Assembly (NCBI GenBank): GCA_003577305.1
Contig: QEVL01000003.1
Span: forward strand, 1-64,000
DNA: 64,000 nt
Source: Burkholderiales bacterium
GTDB taxonomy: Bacteria; Pseudomonadota; Gammaproteobacteria; Burkholderiales; Burkholderiaceae_E
Direction of reading: 5' to 3'
Numbering within the stretch: the stretch's first letter is position 1; each line of letters opens with the position of its first letter. Below, piece after piece: positions 1 to 8,525 of the stretch. The translations under genes and the position numbers were made by a program. The notes under the pieces were generated by a model that saw only the letters and a program-made list of their open reading frames with translations, was not told the origin of the DNA and made no database searches.

Positions 1-1
1 A

Positions 2-46
2 GTCGGCCCCTGTCTGAGGGAGCGAAGCGACCGAGTTGGGGCCGAC
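2..46. repeat. Inverted repeat in the gene-free left edge
   Basis: Two perfect 9-base arms (GTCGGCCCC at 2-10 and GGGGCCGAC at 38-46) enclose a 27-base spacer. There is no T-run after either arm, so it does not look like an intrinsic terminator. I see no supportable gene between positions 1 and 203; this is the only structure I can point to there. It lies downstream of the leftward MaoC-type gene. Confidence 0.4.
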
Positions 47-203
47 GGTCCGGGCTCCGCGCGAGCGACCAAGCGTTTCCGTAGGACAGCGCGTCCGCGG
101 CTCCGCCCACAGGGGCGCAGGGGCGCGTGCGGGCCCGTGGCCGAAGCCCGGCGGCCGGCTGGGCCGGCGGCACTCACCGCCGAAGCGGCCGGCGGCCCGC
201 GCC

Positions 204-659
204 CTATGCGTAGCGACGCGCGATGGTCTCGGCGACGCAGACGGGGCGGTCGCTTCCCTTGCGTTCGACGGTGACTTCGGTGGTCACCTGCACGCCGTTG
301 TCCGCGATGTCGTCGACCGCGACCAGCCTGAAGCGGGCGCGCAGTTCGCTGCCCGCTGGAACCGGCGCCATGAAGCGCACGCGATTCAGCCCGTAGTTCA
401 CGCTCATCCGCACGCCGCGGAACTCGATCGCGCTCTCGGAAAACAGCGGCAGCATCGACAGCGTCAGGTAGCCGTGCGCGATCGTCGTGCCGAACGGCCC
501 CTTCGCCGCGCGCTGCGGATCGACGTGGATCCACTGGAGGTCGCCAGTGGCTTGCGCGAACTGGTCGATGCGCTGCTGCGTCACCTCGACCCAGTCGCTG
601 ACCGCGACTTCCTGTCCCACCAGGGGCCGCAGTTCGGCCAGGCTCTCGAACACCCGCAT
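204..659 (-). CDS. MaoC family (hot-dog fold) enoyl-CoA hydratase-like protein
   Basis: The 151-residue product is a single MaoC/hot-dog domain of the usual length for stand-alone (R)-specific hydratases. The hydratase-2 signature region is visible at about residues 38-65: a DxQWIHVDPxRA segment followed by GTTIAHGYLTLSM, which carries the Asp and His expected to be catalytic. The start is ATG at 659, preceded by GAGGGA. It lies 20 bp downstream of the benzoate-CoA ligase family gene on the same strand, so the two are probably co-transcribed. A role in acyl-CoA or aromatic-acid catabolism follows from that neighbour; the actual substrate cannot be read from the sequence. Confidence 0.85.
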   Translation of the reverse strand: MRVFESLAELRPLVGQEVAVSDWVEVTQQRIDQFAQATGDLQWIHVDPQRAAKGPFGTTIAHGYLTLSMLPLFSESAIEFRGVRMSVNYGLNRVRFMAPVPAGSELRARFRLVAVDDIADNGVQVTTEVTVERKGSDRPVCVAETIARRYA

Positions 660-679
660 CGTGAATTCCCTCGTCGGCC

Positions 680-2305
680 TCAGCCGCGCAGCTTGAAGCG
701 CTGGATCTTGCCGGTGGCGGTCTTGGGCAGCTCCTCGACGAACTCGACCCAGCGCGGATACTTGAACGGGGCGAGCTGGTCCTTCACGTACGAGCGCAGT
801 TCCTCGGCGAGCGCAGGCGATGCCTTCGACGGCTCCTTGAGCACGACGTAGGCCTTGGGCTTGATCAGCCGGTCTTCATCGGCGGCGCCGACCACCGCGG
901 CTTCGAGCACCTGCGGGTGCGAGGCAATCGCCGACTCGACCTCGAACGGCGACACGTACTGGCCGCTCACCTTCAGCATGTCGTCGGAGCGTCCGGCGTA
1001 GGTGTAGTAGCCGTCGGCGTCGCGCACGTACTTGTCGCCGCTGCGCGTCCACTCGCCCTGGAAGGTCTGGCGCGACTTATCGCGCTGGTTCCAGTACATC
1101 GCGGCCGAGGAGGGCCCGCCGATGTACAGGTCGCCGACCTCGCCGACGTCGACCTCCTGGCCGTCGTCGCCGAGCAGCCTGAGCGAGTAGCCCGGCACCG
1201 GCTTGCCGGTAGTGCCGTAGCGCACCTCGCCGGAACGGTTCGAGAGGAAGACGTGCAGCATTTCGGTCGAGCCGATGCCGTCGAGGATCTCGACCCCGGT
1301 GCGTTCGGTGAAGCTGGCGCCGACGCGCGCAGGCAGCGCCTCGCCGGCGGAGGTGGCCACGCGCAGGCCGAGCTGTTCGCGCGCCGGAAACGACGGGCTC
1401 GCGAGCATGGCCGCGAACAGCGTGGGCACCCCGTAGTGCACCGTGGGCCGGGCGCGCATCTTCGCCAGGGCTGCGGGCGCCTCGCCGGTCAGGCGCAGGA
1501 ACACCGCTTCGGGCGTGGGCCGCTCGGCCATCAGCACTGCGGTGGCCCCCACCGACATCGGGAACGTGAGCCCGTTGCCCAGTCCGTACGCGAAGAACAG
1601 CTTCGCGGCGCTGAACACGATGTCGGATTCCGTGATGCCGATCACCGGCCGGGCGAACAATTCGGCCGTCTGGATCAGGCTCGAGTGCACGTGAACGGTG
1701 CCCTTGGGGGCGCCGGTGGAGCCGGACGAGTAGAGCCAGAAGCAGGGCTCGTCGGCCACCGTCTCGGCAGGCTCGAAGTGGTCGCTGCCGCCGGCGACCA
1801 GCGCACTGAACTCGTCGGTCGCGGCCTGGCCCGGAACGGGGCTCGGTGCGCCCGACACGACGGTGCGCGCGAGGGTCGGCACCTTTTCCGCGAGCCCCTC
1901 GAACGCAGGCAGCAGCGCCTGCGAGACGAACAGCACCCGGGCACGCGAGTCGCGCAGCATGTACTCGTAGTCCTGCGGCTTGAGCAGCGTGTTCACCGCC
2001 ACCGGCACGACGCCCGCCTTGATCGCGCCGAGGAACGCCACCGGCCAGTCGGTCGTGTCGAGCATGCAGATCATCACACGGTCTTCCGGGCGCAGGCCCA
2101 GGCCGGCGAGCGACGAGGCGAAGCGATTGACGCGCCGCGCGAGCTCGGCATAGGTGATGCTGCCGCGGTCGTCGATGAAGGCGATCCGCTCGCCTCGGCC
2201 CGCCTTCAGGTTGCGCTCGACGAGATCGTGCGCGGCGTTGTACCCGCGCGGAATCGACAGCCGCGGCGGACTCACCGAATGGTCGGCACTCGACAACTGG
2301 GCCAC
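680..2305 (-). CDS. Benzoate-CoA ligase family protein (AMP-forming)
   Basis: This is a 541-residue acyl-adenylate enzyme that would activate an aromatic carboxylic acid to its CoA thioester with ATP. The phosphate-binding loop YSSGSTGAPKG is at about residues 192-202, the A5-type GIGSTEM motif follows, and the C-terminus carries the PKTATGKIQRFKLR motif with the catalytic lysine. The GTG at 2305 is chosen as start because GAGGAGAA lies just upstream; in-frame extension further upstream is not needed by the family. Neighbours are a MaoC-like hydratase downstream and a BzdR/BoxR-type regulator across a flavodoxin gene. This favours benzoate or a benzoate analogue as substrate, hence a bclA-like role, but other aryl acids such as 4-hydroxybenzoate cannot be excluded. 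Confidence 0.88.
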   Translation of the reverse strand: MAQLSSADHSVSPPRLSIPRGYNAAHDLVERNLKAGRGERIAFIDDRGSITYAELARRVNRFASSLAGLGLRPEDRVMICMLDTTDWPVAFLGAIKAGVVPVAVNTLLKPQDYEYMLRDSRARVLFVSQALLPAFEGLAEKVPTLARTVVSGAPSPVPGQAATDEFSALVAGGSDHFEPAETVADEPCFWLYSSGSTGAPKGTVHVHSSLIQTAELFARPVIGITESDIVFSAAKLFFAYGLGNGLTFPMSVGATAVLMAERPTPEAVFLRLTGEAPAALAKMRARPTVHYGVPTLFAAMLASPSFPAREQLGLRVATSAGEALPARVGASFTERTGVEILDGIGSTEMLHVFLSNRSGEVRYGTTGKPVPGYSLRLLGDDGQEVDVGEVGDLYIGGPSSAAMYWNQRDKSRQTFQGEWTRSGDKYVRDADGYYTYAGRSDDMLKVSGQYVSPFEVESAIASHPQVLEAAVVGAADEDRLIKPKAYVVLKEPSKASPALAEELRSYVKDQLAPFKYPRWVEFVEELPKTATGKIQRFKLRG

Positions 2306-2432
2306 GGCAGTTCTCCTCGGCGCTCGATGATGAGGGGAATTATGGCGCGCCTGCGCGCCGGGCGGACCTGCGCCGGGGTGTCGGCGCATGCTCACCCTGC
2401 GAACAGGGACGTTATCGCACGACTCGAGACAA

Positions 2433-2477
2433 TGCAATAAACTGCCCTCGCTGATCCTCGACTGGCATTATCCTGCA
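2433..2477. promoter_or_regulatory. Candidate BoxR/BzdR-type operator between ligase and flavodoxin genes
   Basis: TGGCATTATCCTGCA occupies 2463-2477, and a TGCA with a partly matching arm begins at 2433. The 15-mer matches, in 13 of 15 positions, the reverse strand of 3948-3962, which lies in the promoter region of the regulator itself. In both places a second TGCA lies on the far side, 41 bp away here and 30 bp there. It sits between the leftward ligase and the rightward flavodoxin gene. Operator function is inference. Confidence 0.45.
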
Positions 2478-2499
2478 TCAGGAACGAGCGAGACGAACG

Positions 2500-2985
2500 A
2501 TGAACGTGGAAATCCTGGTCGGCACGATGACCGGCAACGCGCACCTCGTGGCGCAGGAACTCGAGTTGCGCTTTGCCGACCCCGGCACGCGCATCGTCGC
2601 GAGACTGATGGACGATCTCACGCCGGCGGTGTTCGAGGGCGACGCGATCTTCCTCGTCTGCACCTCCACCTACGGCCACGGCGACGTACCCGACAACGCG
2701 CGCGACCTGTTCGAGGCGCTGCAGGCGCAGCGTCCCGACCTGTCGGCGGTGAGCTACGGCGTGCTCGCGCTCGGCGACAGCACTTTCGGCGACACTTTCG
2801 CTCATGGCGGCATGCGCTTCGACCGGCTGCTGGCCGAACTCGGCGCACGGCGCATCGGTGAGCGCTTCACGATCGACACCGCCGACTGCGCCCTGCCGGA
2901 AGAGGCAGCGGCTGCCTGGATGCCCGACTGGCTGGCCCAGGCGCGCGCGGCGGGGCCTGTTCACACCACGATCGTCGAGGCCTGA
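2500..2985 (+). CDS. Flavodoxin domain protein
   Basis: The 161-residue protein has a flavodoxin-like fold and probably binds FMN. The phosphate-binding loop GTMTGNA is near residues 8-14, the CTSTYGHGDVPDNA loop near 50-65 resembles the isoalloxazine-contacting loop, and LGDSTFGDTF near 90 is the third conserved loop. It resembles MioC/flavodoxin-like electron carriers rather than long flavodoxins. It is divergent from the ligase gene and next to the BoxR-type regulator. Supplying electrons to an oxygenase of the benzoyl-CoA pathway is a reasonable guess but not shown. The last codons coincide with a 24-bp sequence repeated at 42316-42339. Confidence 0.8.
   Translation: MNVEILVGTMTGNAHLVAQELELRFADPGTRIVARLMDDLTPAVFEGDAIFLVCTSTYGHGDVPDNARDLFEALQAQRPDLSAVSYGVLALGDSTFGDTFAHGGMRFDRLLAELGARRIGERFTIDTADCALPEEAAAAWMPDWLAQARAAGPVHTTIVEA
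2953..2976. repeat. 24-bp dispersed repeat, copy A
   Basis: This 24-bp segment matches 42316-42339 at 22 of 24 positions, with the shared core TGTTCACAC-N-ACGATCGTC. Here it lies inside the 3' end of the flavodoxin gene and encodes the C-terminal residues VHTTIV. The other copy is intergenic and joined to a hairpin element. Confidence 0.6.
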
Positions 2986-3027
2986 GGCCCGGCCCGCAAC
3001 GCTGCGGTCGAGGAGGCGAGACGACGC

Positions 3028-3963
3028 TCAGCCCTGCGCGGCCGTGGCCTCGCGCGCCGACGATCCGGCCAGCGGGCTGGCCACCGCGATCACCTGCACC
3101 AGGCGCTTCAGGCTCTCCGCCTCGTCGATCCCGGTCGTGTCCACGGTCGCGTCGGCGAGCCCGTAAAGGCGGTCGCGCTGCTCGAGGATGGTGCGCAACT
3201 CGGCCATCGCGTGGTCGCGCCCGCGAATCGGCCGCAAGTCGCCCTGGGCAATCACGCGGTCCATGTGTTCCTCGGGCGAGGCTTTCAGCCACACCGTCAG
3301 GCAGCGCTCGCGAAGCAGTTCGTAGGTGCGCGGCTCGAGCACCAGCGAGCCGCCGGTGGCGATCACGCAGCGCCGGTGCGTGCGGGTGAGCCGATCGAGC
3401 ACGCGGCGTTCGGCCTCGCGATAGGTGTCCTGCCCGTACATCGTGAAGATACTCTCGAGACCCGCGCCGAGTTCGCGCTCGATCTGCTGGTCGAGTTCGA
3501 AGAAGGGCACTTTCAGCCTCGCCGCGAGTCGGGCGCCCAGCGTCGACTTGCCGGCGCCGCGCAGGCCTACCAGCGCGATGCGCCGGGCGCGCTCGCGGCT
3601 CATCTCGCCGAAGCGCTGCTGCAGCGTGGCCACCGCCTGGTGCCGCTGGCCGGGCTCGAGGGTGCGCAACACCCCGAGCGCCGCCTCGATCTCGGGGTCG
3701 GCGGCCTGGTCGCTGAGCAACTGCGCGAGCGAGCAGTGCAGCGCCTCGGCGACACGCCGGATCAGCAGGATCGAGATGTTGCCGTCGCCCGATTCGAGTT
3801 GCGCGAGGTAGCGCTCGGACAGGCCCGAGAGCTCGGACAGTCGCCTGCGGGTCAGGCCCGCCTCGTCGCGACGCTCGCGCACACGCCGCCCCAGCGCGGC
3901 GAGGAAACCCGCCTCGTCGGGTGATTTGCCCAGGACCGGGGGTGCCATGCAAGATAAGGCCAT
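3028..3963 (-). CDS. boxR: BzdR/BoxR-type regulator: HTH_XRE fused to shikimate-kinase-like domain
   Basis: The 311-residue protein has an N-terminal helix-turn-helix of the XRE type (about residues 20-82, containing GLSERYLAQLESGDGNIS), a short linker, and a shikimate-kinase-like domain from about 128. That domain has a P-loop GLRGAGKST at 133-141 and ATGGS near 202. This architecture is that of BzdR and BoxR, repressors of anaerobic and aerobic benzoate degradation that sense benzoyl-CoA through the kinase-like domain. The adjacent ligase and hydratase genes agree with that role. ATG 3963 is used as start; ATG 3948 is equally possible because neither has a clear ribosome-binding site. A candidate operator (3948-3962) overlaps this start region, suggesting autoregulation. 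Confidence 0.88.
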   Translation of the reverse strand: MALSCMAPPVLGKSPDEAGFLAALGRRVRERRDEAGLTRRRLSELSGLSERYLAQLESGDGNISILLIRRVAEALHCSLAQLLSDQAADPEIEAALGVLRTLEPGQRHQAVATLQQRFGEMSRERARRIALVGLRGAGKSTLGARLAARLKVPFFELDQQIERELGAGLESIFTMYGQDTYREAERRVLDRLTRTHRRCVIATGGSLVLEPRTYELLRERCLTVWLKASPEEHMDRVIAQGDLRPIRGRDHAMAELRTILEQRDRLYGLADATVDTTGIDEAESLKRLVQVIAVASPLAGSSAREATAAQG

Positions 3964-3981
3964 GTTCGACGACAAACTGCA
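3948..3981. promoter_or_regulatory. Candidate BoxR operator in the boxR/hydrolase promoter region
   Basis: TGCAAGATAAGGCCA at 3948-3962 is nearly the same as the reverse strand of 2463-2477. A second TGCA is at 3978-3981, adjoining an A/T-rich stretch (AATATAA, 3981-3987) that could supply a -10 element for the leftward regulator. The hydrolase gene starts at 3991 with no obvious ribosome-binding site. Binding by the adjacent regulator would therefore be placed to act on both genes. This is inferred from position and motif sharing only. Confidence 0.45.
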
Positions 3982-3990
3982 ATATAACTC

Positions 3991-4824
3991 ATGAATCATC
4001 CTGCGGAAGAACCCCGCCGCATCCTCGTCGATGGCCGACGCATCGAGTGCCGGCGAATCGGCAGCGCCAGGCCGTCCGCGCCCGCACTCGTGTTCCTGCA
4101 CGAAGGGCTCGGCAGCGTGCGGATGTGGCGCGACTTCCCCGACCGGTTGTGCGCGGCGCTCGGCCTTCCAGGCGTCGTCTACTCGCGTCTCGGCTATGGC
4201 GCCTCCGATCCGCTGCCGGGTCCGCGCGACTGGCGCTTCATGCACGAGGAGGCGATCGCCGCACTGCCGCCTCTGCTGCGCGCCTGCGAAATCGACCGCC
4301 CGGTCCTGTTCGGCCACAGCGACGGAGCCTCGATCGCACTGATCCACGCGGGAGCCTTCCCGGAAGTACCGCGCGCTGTGGTCGCGCTGGCGCCGCACCT
4401 GTTCGTCGAGCCGGTCTGCATCGAGTCGATCGCCGCGATCACCCGCGACTACGCCGGCCCGGGGTTGCGCGAGCGACTGGCCCGCTACCACGCAGACGTC
4501 GACGGTGCGTTCCACGGCTGGAGCGACGTCTGGCTTTCCGGCGAATTCGCCACCTGGAACATCGAAGACGCGGTGGCCGCGTCGCGCTGCCCGATCCTCG
4601 CCATCCAGGGCGAAAACGACCAGTACGGCACGATGCGCCAGATCGAGCGGATCGCCGAGTTGCGGCCGGGCACCCGCCTGGTGAAGCTGCCCGACTGCCG
4701 GCACAGCCCCCAGTTCGATCGTCCCGACGAAGTGATCGCCGCCACCGGCGAGTTCCTCCGCAGCCTCGGATTCTGCCCGGATCGGATCGAGCCCGGCCGC
4801 ACCGGCGATCCGCGGCGTACTTGA
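3991..4824 (+). CDS. Alpha/beta hydrolase
   Basis: The 277-residue alpha/beta-hydrolase has its nucleophile elbow GHSDG with the serine at about residue 110, an oxyanion-loop HEGLGS near 37, an acid around the QGENDQYG segment, and the histidine in DCRHSPQFD near the C-terminus, so a full catalytic triad is plausible. Hydrolases described as putative lactonases or thioesterases accompany box clusters in related bacteria, and the divergent BoxR-type regulator supports such a role; the substrate is unknown. The ATG at 3991 is only five bases after an A/T-rich box and lacks a Shine-Dalgarno sequence, so a leaderless or very short-leader transcript is possible. Confidence 0.8.
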   Translation: MNHPAEEPRRILVDGRRIECRRIGSARPSAPALVFLHEGLGSVRMWRDFPDRLCAALGLPGVVYSRLGYGASDPLPGPRDWRFMHEEAIAALPPLLRACEIDRPVLFGHSDGASIALIHAGAFPEVPRAVVALAPHLFVEPVCIESIAAITRDYAGPGLRERLARYHADVDGAFHGWSDVWLSGEFATWNIEDAVAASRCPILAIQGENDQYGTMRQIERIAELRPGTRLVKLPDCRHSPQFDRPDEVIAATGEFLRSLGFCPDRIEPGRTGDPRRT

Positions 4825-4894
4825 CCTGATCGCGATCGGGCGCCCGCTCCGGAGCCTAGAATCGACGCCTGTTCGATCTCGGGGAGACAGGGCG

Positions 4895-6232
4895 ATGCGG
4901 ATTCTTTGCGGCACCGATTTCAGCGAGCGATCCGAGGCAGCCGGCGAAGTCGGCGCCCTGCTCGCGCAGCGCAGCGGTGGCGACCTCACGCTCGTGCACG
5001 TGCTCGACACGCGCAGCCTGGGGATCGGCACGCCCGCCGTGCTCGACGCGCTCGACCAGTCGGCGCGCGAGAGGCTCGAACAGGCGGCGGCGCGACTGCG
5101 CGCGCTCGGCGCGACGGTGTCGGTGGAGCTTCCTGCCGGCTGGCCCGACGAGGCGCTGCTGGCCGAGGCGAAGCGCCGCGACAACGCGCTGCTCGTGCTG
5201 CCCGCGATCGGGCGCCGCGACGGTGCCGGCGTGCGGCTCGGCAAGACCTGCGAGCGCACGTTGCGCCAGACGCAGTCGCCGATGCTCGTGCTGCGCGACC
5301 CGGCTCCGCTGCTCGCCTGGCTGCGCGGCGAGCGTGCGCTGCGGATGCTGATCGCCTACGACTTCACGCCTCAGGCCGACGCGGCGGTGCTGTTCGCGGG
5401 ACAACTCGCCGGGCTGGGCGCCTGCAAGCCGGTCGCCGCCTACGTCGGCGACCCGCACGCCGAAGCCGCACGAATGGGGCTGCGCGACGACCCCGGGCAA
5501 TCGCAGCAGCAGCTGCGCGACGAGATCGCGCGGCGCCTGGCGCGCGCGGTGCCGGCGCTGCCGATCGAGGTGGTCGTCTCTGCACACGAGGGCGATCCGG
5601 GCGCGCGGCTCGCGCACCTGGCCGAACGCGAAGAAGCCGACCTGGTGGTGGTCGGTTCGAACCAGCGCAGCACCGTCGAACGGCTGTTCGCCGGCTCGGT
5701 GTCGCTCGACCTGCTGCGCGACGCGGCCACCAACGTGCTGGTCGTGCCGGGCGCCGGGGTCGCCGCGATCACGCGGCTGCCGCCGGTGGTGCGACGCGTG
5801 CTCGTCGCCACCGACCTGTCGCCGGTGGGCAACCGCGCGGTCGAGTATGCGCTGGCTGTCGCGCCTGCCGACGGCGAAGTCATCGTGGCGCACGTCGTGA
5901 GCCCGAACCTGATGCGCGACGGCCAGTACGGACGCCCCTCGTACGCGAACTTCGCTGCCGAGCACCGTGCGGTGCTCGACGAGCGTCGCGCGGCGCTCGC
6001 CGCGCTGCTGCCGCCGGACGACGGCAAGCGCACATTGCGCATCGAGATCGTCGAGCACGACCGGCCCGAGCGTGCGCTCATCGAGACGATCGAACGCGAG
6101 GCTCCCGACCTGGTCTGCGTGGGCACGCTGGGCCGCACCGGAGCGAGTGCCGCGGTGCTCGGCTCCACCGCTCAGGCGCTGGTACGCCGCTGCCGCAGGC
6201 CGTTGCTGCTGGTGCAGCCGCAAGACCGGTAA
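4895..6232 (+). CDS. Universal stress protein with three tandem Usp domains
   Basis: The 445-residue protein contains three consecutive UspA-like alpha/beta domains, at about residues 1-132, 147-292 and 300-442. Most bacterial family members have one or two. Each starts with a beta-strand leading into an acidic residue (GTDFSE, AYDFTP, ATDLSP). The third keeps a good ATP-binding pattern, GTLGRTGASAAVLGST near residue 415. The second has a recognisable version (VGSNQRSTVERLFAGSVS) and the first a degenerate one (IGRRDGAGVRLGKT). ATG 4895 follows GGGGAGACAGGGCG, a good ribosome-binding region. A role in stress tolerance through nucleotide binding is the family expectation. No operon partner is evident, as the next gene is convergent. 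Confidence 0.88.
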   Translation: MRILCGTDFSERSEAAGEVGALLAQRSGGDLTLVHVLDTRSLGIGTPAVLDALDQSARERLEQAAARLRALGATVSVELPAGWPDEALLAEAKRRDNALLVLPAIGRRDGAGVRLGKTCERTLRQTQSPMLVLRDPAPLLAWLRGERALRMLIAYDFTPQADAAVLFAGQLAGLGACKPVAAYVGDPHAEAARMGLRDDPGQSQQQLRDEIARRLARAVPALPIEVVVSAHEGDPGARLAHLAEREEADLVVVGSNQRSTVERLFAGSVSLDLLRDAATNVLVVPGAGVAAITRLPPVVRRVLVATDLSPVGNRAVEYALAVAPADGEVIVAHVVSPNLMRDGQYGRPSYANFAAEHRAVLDERRAALAALLPPDDGKRTLRIEIVEHDRPERALIETIEREAPDLVCVGTLGRTGASAAVLGSTAQALVRRCRRPLLLVQPQDR

Positions 6233-6261
6233 CGGCCCCGGGCCGCGGTTCGTTCCACCCG

Positions 6262-7263
6262 CTACGCCTCGGCAACGCCGCCCGGGCCCGCCGCCGAGCG
6301 GCGCAGCCGATCGGCCACCGCGTGCCAGGAAGCATCGCCGGGCACACGCTCGACGAGGATGCGCGTGCAGCCCGACCGGTCGAGCGTGCGCAGCGCGTCG
6401 TAGAGCGCGTGCGCCGCAGCCGTCGGATCGGCGGGCATCGACAGTCGTGCGTCGGCCCGTGCGCCGGCGCCCGAACGCACCCACAGCGCGACGCGCTCGC
6501 CGCGGGCGTGCAGCCCGGCGATGCGCCGGTCGATTCCGTCGCCATCGACCAGTTCGACCGGCGTCACTGGCGCGTAGTGCGCCTCGAGCGTTCCCGAGGC
6601 GCGCGGCGCCCGGGCGTCTCGCCCGGGTACCGGCTCGCCGAGCACCGCTTCGAGCTGCGCGATCGTGATCCCTCCGGGACGCAGCAGCACCGGGCGTTCG
6701 CGGCTGAGATCGACGATCGTCGACTCGACACCCACTTCGCAGGCGCCGCCGTCGAGCACCAACGGCGCCTCGACCCCGAGATCGTCGATCACGTGCACGG
6801 CGCGCGTCGGGCTGACGCGCCCGAAGCGGTTCGCCGATGGCGCGGCCACGCCATGGCCGCCGCGCGCGGCGAACGCGGCGAGCAGCGCGCGCGCCACCGG
6901 GTGCGACGGCGCCCGCAGCCCGATCGACACCTGGCCGCCGCAGGCGAAGGCCGGGGCCGTCTCGCGACGCACCAGGACCAGCGTGAGCGGCCCTGGCCAG
7001 AACGCGTCGGCAAGCCGCTGCGCGCGCGCCGGCCAGTGCGCCCACCACGCGGCCTGCGCCGCATCGAGCACGTGCACGATCAGTGGATGATCGGCCGGGC
7101 GTCCCTTCAGCCGGTAGACCTCGGCGATCGCGCGCGCGCTCGCCGCATCGGCGCCCAGCCCGTAGACGGTCTCGGTCGGGAACGCCACCAGTTCGCCGCC
7201 GGCGAGCCGCCGCGCGGCCTCCTCGATCGCCTGCGCATCGGCCGGGCGCGGATTGACGTTCAT
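6262..7263 (-). CDS. sua5: L-threonylcarbamoyladenylate synthase (TsaC/Sua5, long form)
   Basis: The enzyme makes threonylcarbamoyl-AMP from threonine, bicarbonate and ATP for the t6A37 modification of ANN-decoding tRNAs. The YrdC domain covers about residues 10-200 with FPTETVYGLGADA near 29-41 and KGRPADHPLIVH near 53-64. The roughly 333-residue length shows the C-terminal Sua5 domain, so this is the Sua5 rather than the short TsaC form. ATG 7263 overlaps the stop of purK by four bases (ATGA), so it is translationally coupled as last gene of a purC-purE-purK-sua5 run. Confidence 0.93.
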   Translation of the reverse strand: MNVNPRPADAQAIEEAARRLAGGELVAFPTETVYGLGADAASARAIAEVYRLKGRPADHPLIVHVLDAAQAAWWAHWPARAQRLADAFWPGPLTLVLVRRETAPAFACGGQVSIGLRAPSHPVARALLAAFAARGGHGVAAPSANRFGRVSPTRAVHVIDDLGVEAPLVLDGGACEVGVESTIVDLSRERPVLLRPGGITIAQLEAVLGEPVPGRDARAPRASGTLEAHYAPVTPVELVDGDGIDRRIAGLHARGERVALWVRSGAGARADARLSMPADPTAAAHALYDALRTLDRSGCTRILVERVPGDASWHAVADRLRRSAAGPGGVAEA

Positions 7264-8525
7264 CTGCCGGCTGCGCCCCCCGGGGAAGGGGTCGGTCCTT
7301 CAGGGCGGACGATGCCGAGCTCGCGCTCGATCTGCACAGCCACGCGCACCGCCTCGTCGACCGCGTCGGCGAGTACCGTCACGTGTCCCATCTTGCGTCC
7401 CGGCCGCGGCTCGCGCTTGCCGTACAGGTGCAGCTTTGCGCTCGGGTGCCGGAGCACCACGCTCCAGTCGGGCTCGCGCGGCGCCGTACTGGGCTGGGCA
7501 TCGCCCAAGGGCCGGAACCAGCAGTCGCCGAGGATGTTGAGCATCACCGCCGCCTGGTGCTGGCGGGTGGAGCCGAGAGGCAGCCCCGCCATCACGCGCG
7601 CCTGCTGCTCGAACTGGCTGGTGATGCAGGCATCGATCGTGTAGTGGGCCGAGTTGTGCGGCCGCGGAGCCAGTTCGTTCACGCGCAGGCTGCCGTCGGC
7701 GAGCACGAAGAACTCGACGCACAGCACTCCCACGTAGTCCATCGCGTCGGCGATGCGGCGCGTCGCGTCGATCGCACGCATCGCCAGTTCCTGCGAGATG
7801 CGCGCGGGGGCGGTCGAGACTGCGAGAATGCCGCCGCGATGGACGTTCTCCGCGACCGGGTACGCGACGCTGCGCCCGTCGAAGCCGCGCGCGACCACTG
7901 CCGAGAGCTCGATCTCGAGCGGCAGCCGCTTCTCGAGCACGCAGGGCACGGCGCCGAAGGCATCGAAGGCCCCGATCGCCTGCGCGACCGAGGCCACGCT
8001 CGCCTGCCCCTTGCCGTCGTAGCCGAGCCGCGCGACCTTGAGAATGCCCGGGAACAGGTCGGCAGGCGCCGCGCGCAGGTCGTCGGCCGAGGCCGCGTCG
8101 ACGTACGCAGCCGTGTCGAGCCCGCATTCGCGCGCGAACGCCTTCTCGGCGCGACGGTCCTGTGCGATGGCCACGCTCGCCGCCGCCGGGCTGACGATGC
8201 CGTGCACCGCGAGGAACTCGAGCGCGCGCGCCGGCACGTTCTCGAACTCGGTCGTGCTTGCCCGGCAGGTGGATGCGATTTCGCGCAACGCCTGCTCGTC
8301 GAGGTAATCGGCCTGCAGGTGACGTTCGGCCACCGAGCCGGCGGGGCTGTGCGGGTCGGGATCGAGTACGCAGACCCGATAGCCCATGCTCTGCGCCGCC
8401 ATGCAGAACATGCGCCCGAGCTGGCCGCCCCCGAGCAGGCCGAGCCAGGAGCCCGGCGGCAGCGGCGGCAGCGGCCGATGCGCGCGCGGCGCAGCCGACT
8501 CCGCGGCAGAACCGGCGCGGCCCAT
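7260..8525 (-). CDS. purK: N5-carboxyaminoimidazole ribonucleotide synthase
   Basis: PurK carboxylates AIR with ATP and bicarbonate in purine biosynthesis. The protein (421 residues) begins with a low-complexity stretch of about 25 residues, then the dinucleotide-like LGLLGGGQLGRM motif and an ATP-grasp fold with DYLDEQAL, TEFENVPA, the GYDGKGQ glycine-rich loop, and the RPHNSAHYTIDAC motif. ATG 8525 shares one base with the purE stop codon (TGATG), which fixes the start and implies coupling. It also overlaps the downstream sua5 start by four bases. Confidence 0.95.
   Translation of the reverse strand: MGRAGSAAESAAPRAHRPLPPLPPGSWLGLLGGGQLGRMFCMAAQSMGYRVCVLDPDPHSPAGSVAERHLQADYLDEQALREIASTCRASTTEFENVPARALEFLAVHGIVSPAAASVAIAQDRRAEKAFARECGLDTAAYVDAASADDLRAAPADLFPGILKVARLGYDGKGQASVASVAQAIGAFDAFGAVPCVLEKRLPLEIELSAVVARGFDGRSVAYPVAENVHRGGILAVSTAPARISQELAMRAIDATRRIADAMDYVGVLCVEFFVLADGSLRVNELAPRPHNSAHYTIDACITSQFEQQARVMAGLPLGSTRQHQAAVMLNILGDCWFRPLGDAQPSTAPREPDWSVVLRHPSAKLHLYGKREPRPGRKMGHVTVLADAVDEAVRVAVQIERELGIVRPEGPTPSPGGAAGR

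Noticed and set aside
917..2440. Long plus-strand frame opposite the benzoate-CoA ligase gene
   Set aside because: Its product is Arg/His/Ala-rich without domains, the usual look of antisense frames opposite G+C-rich genes.
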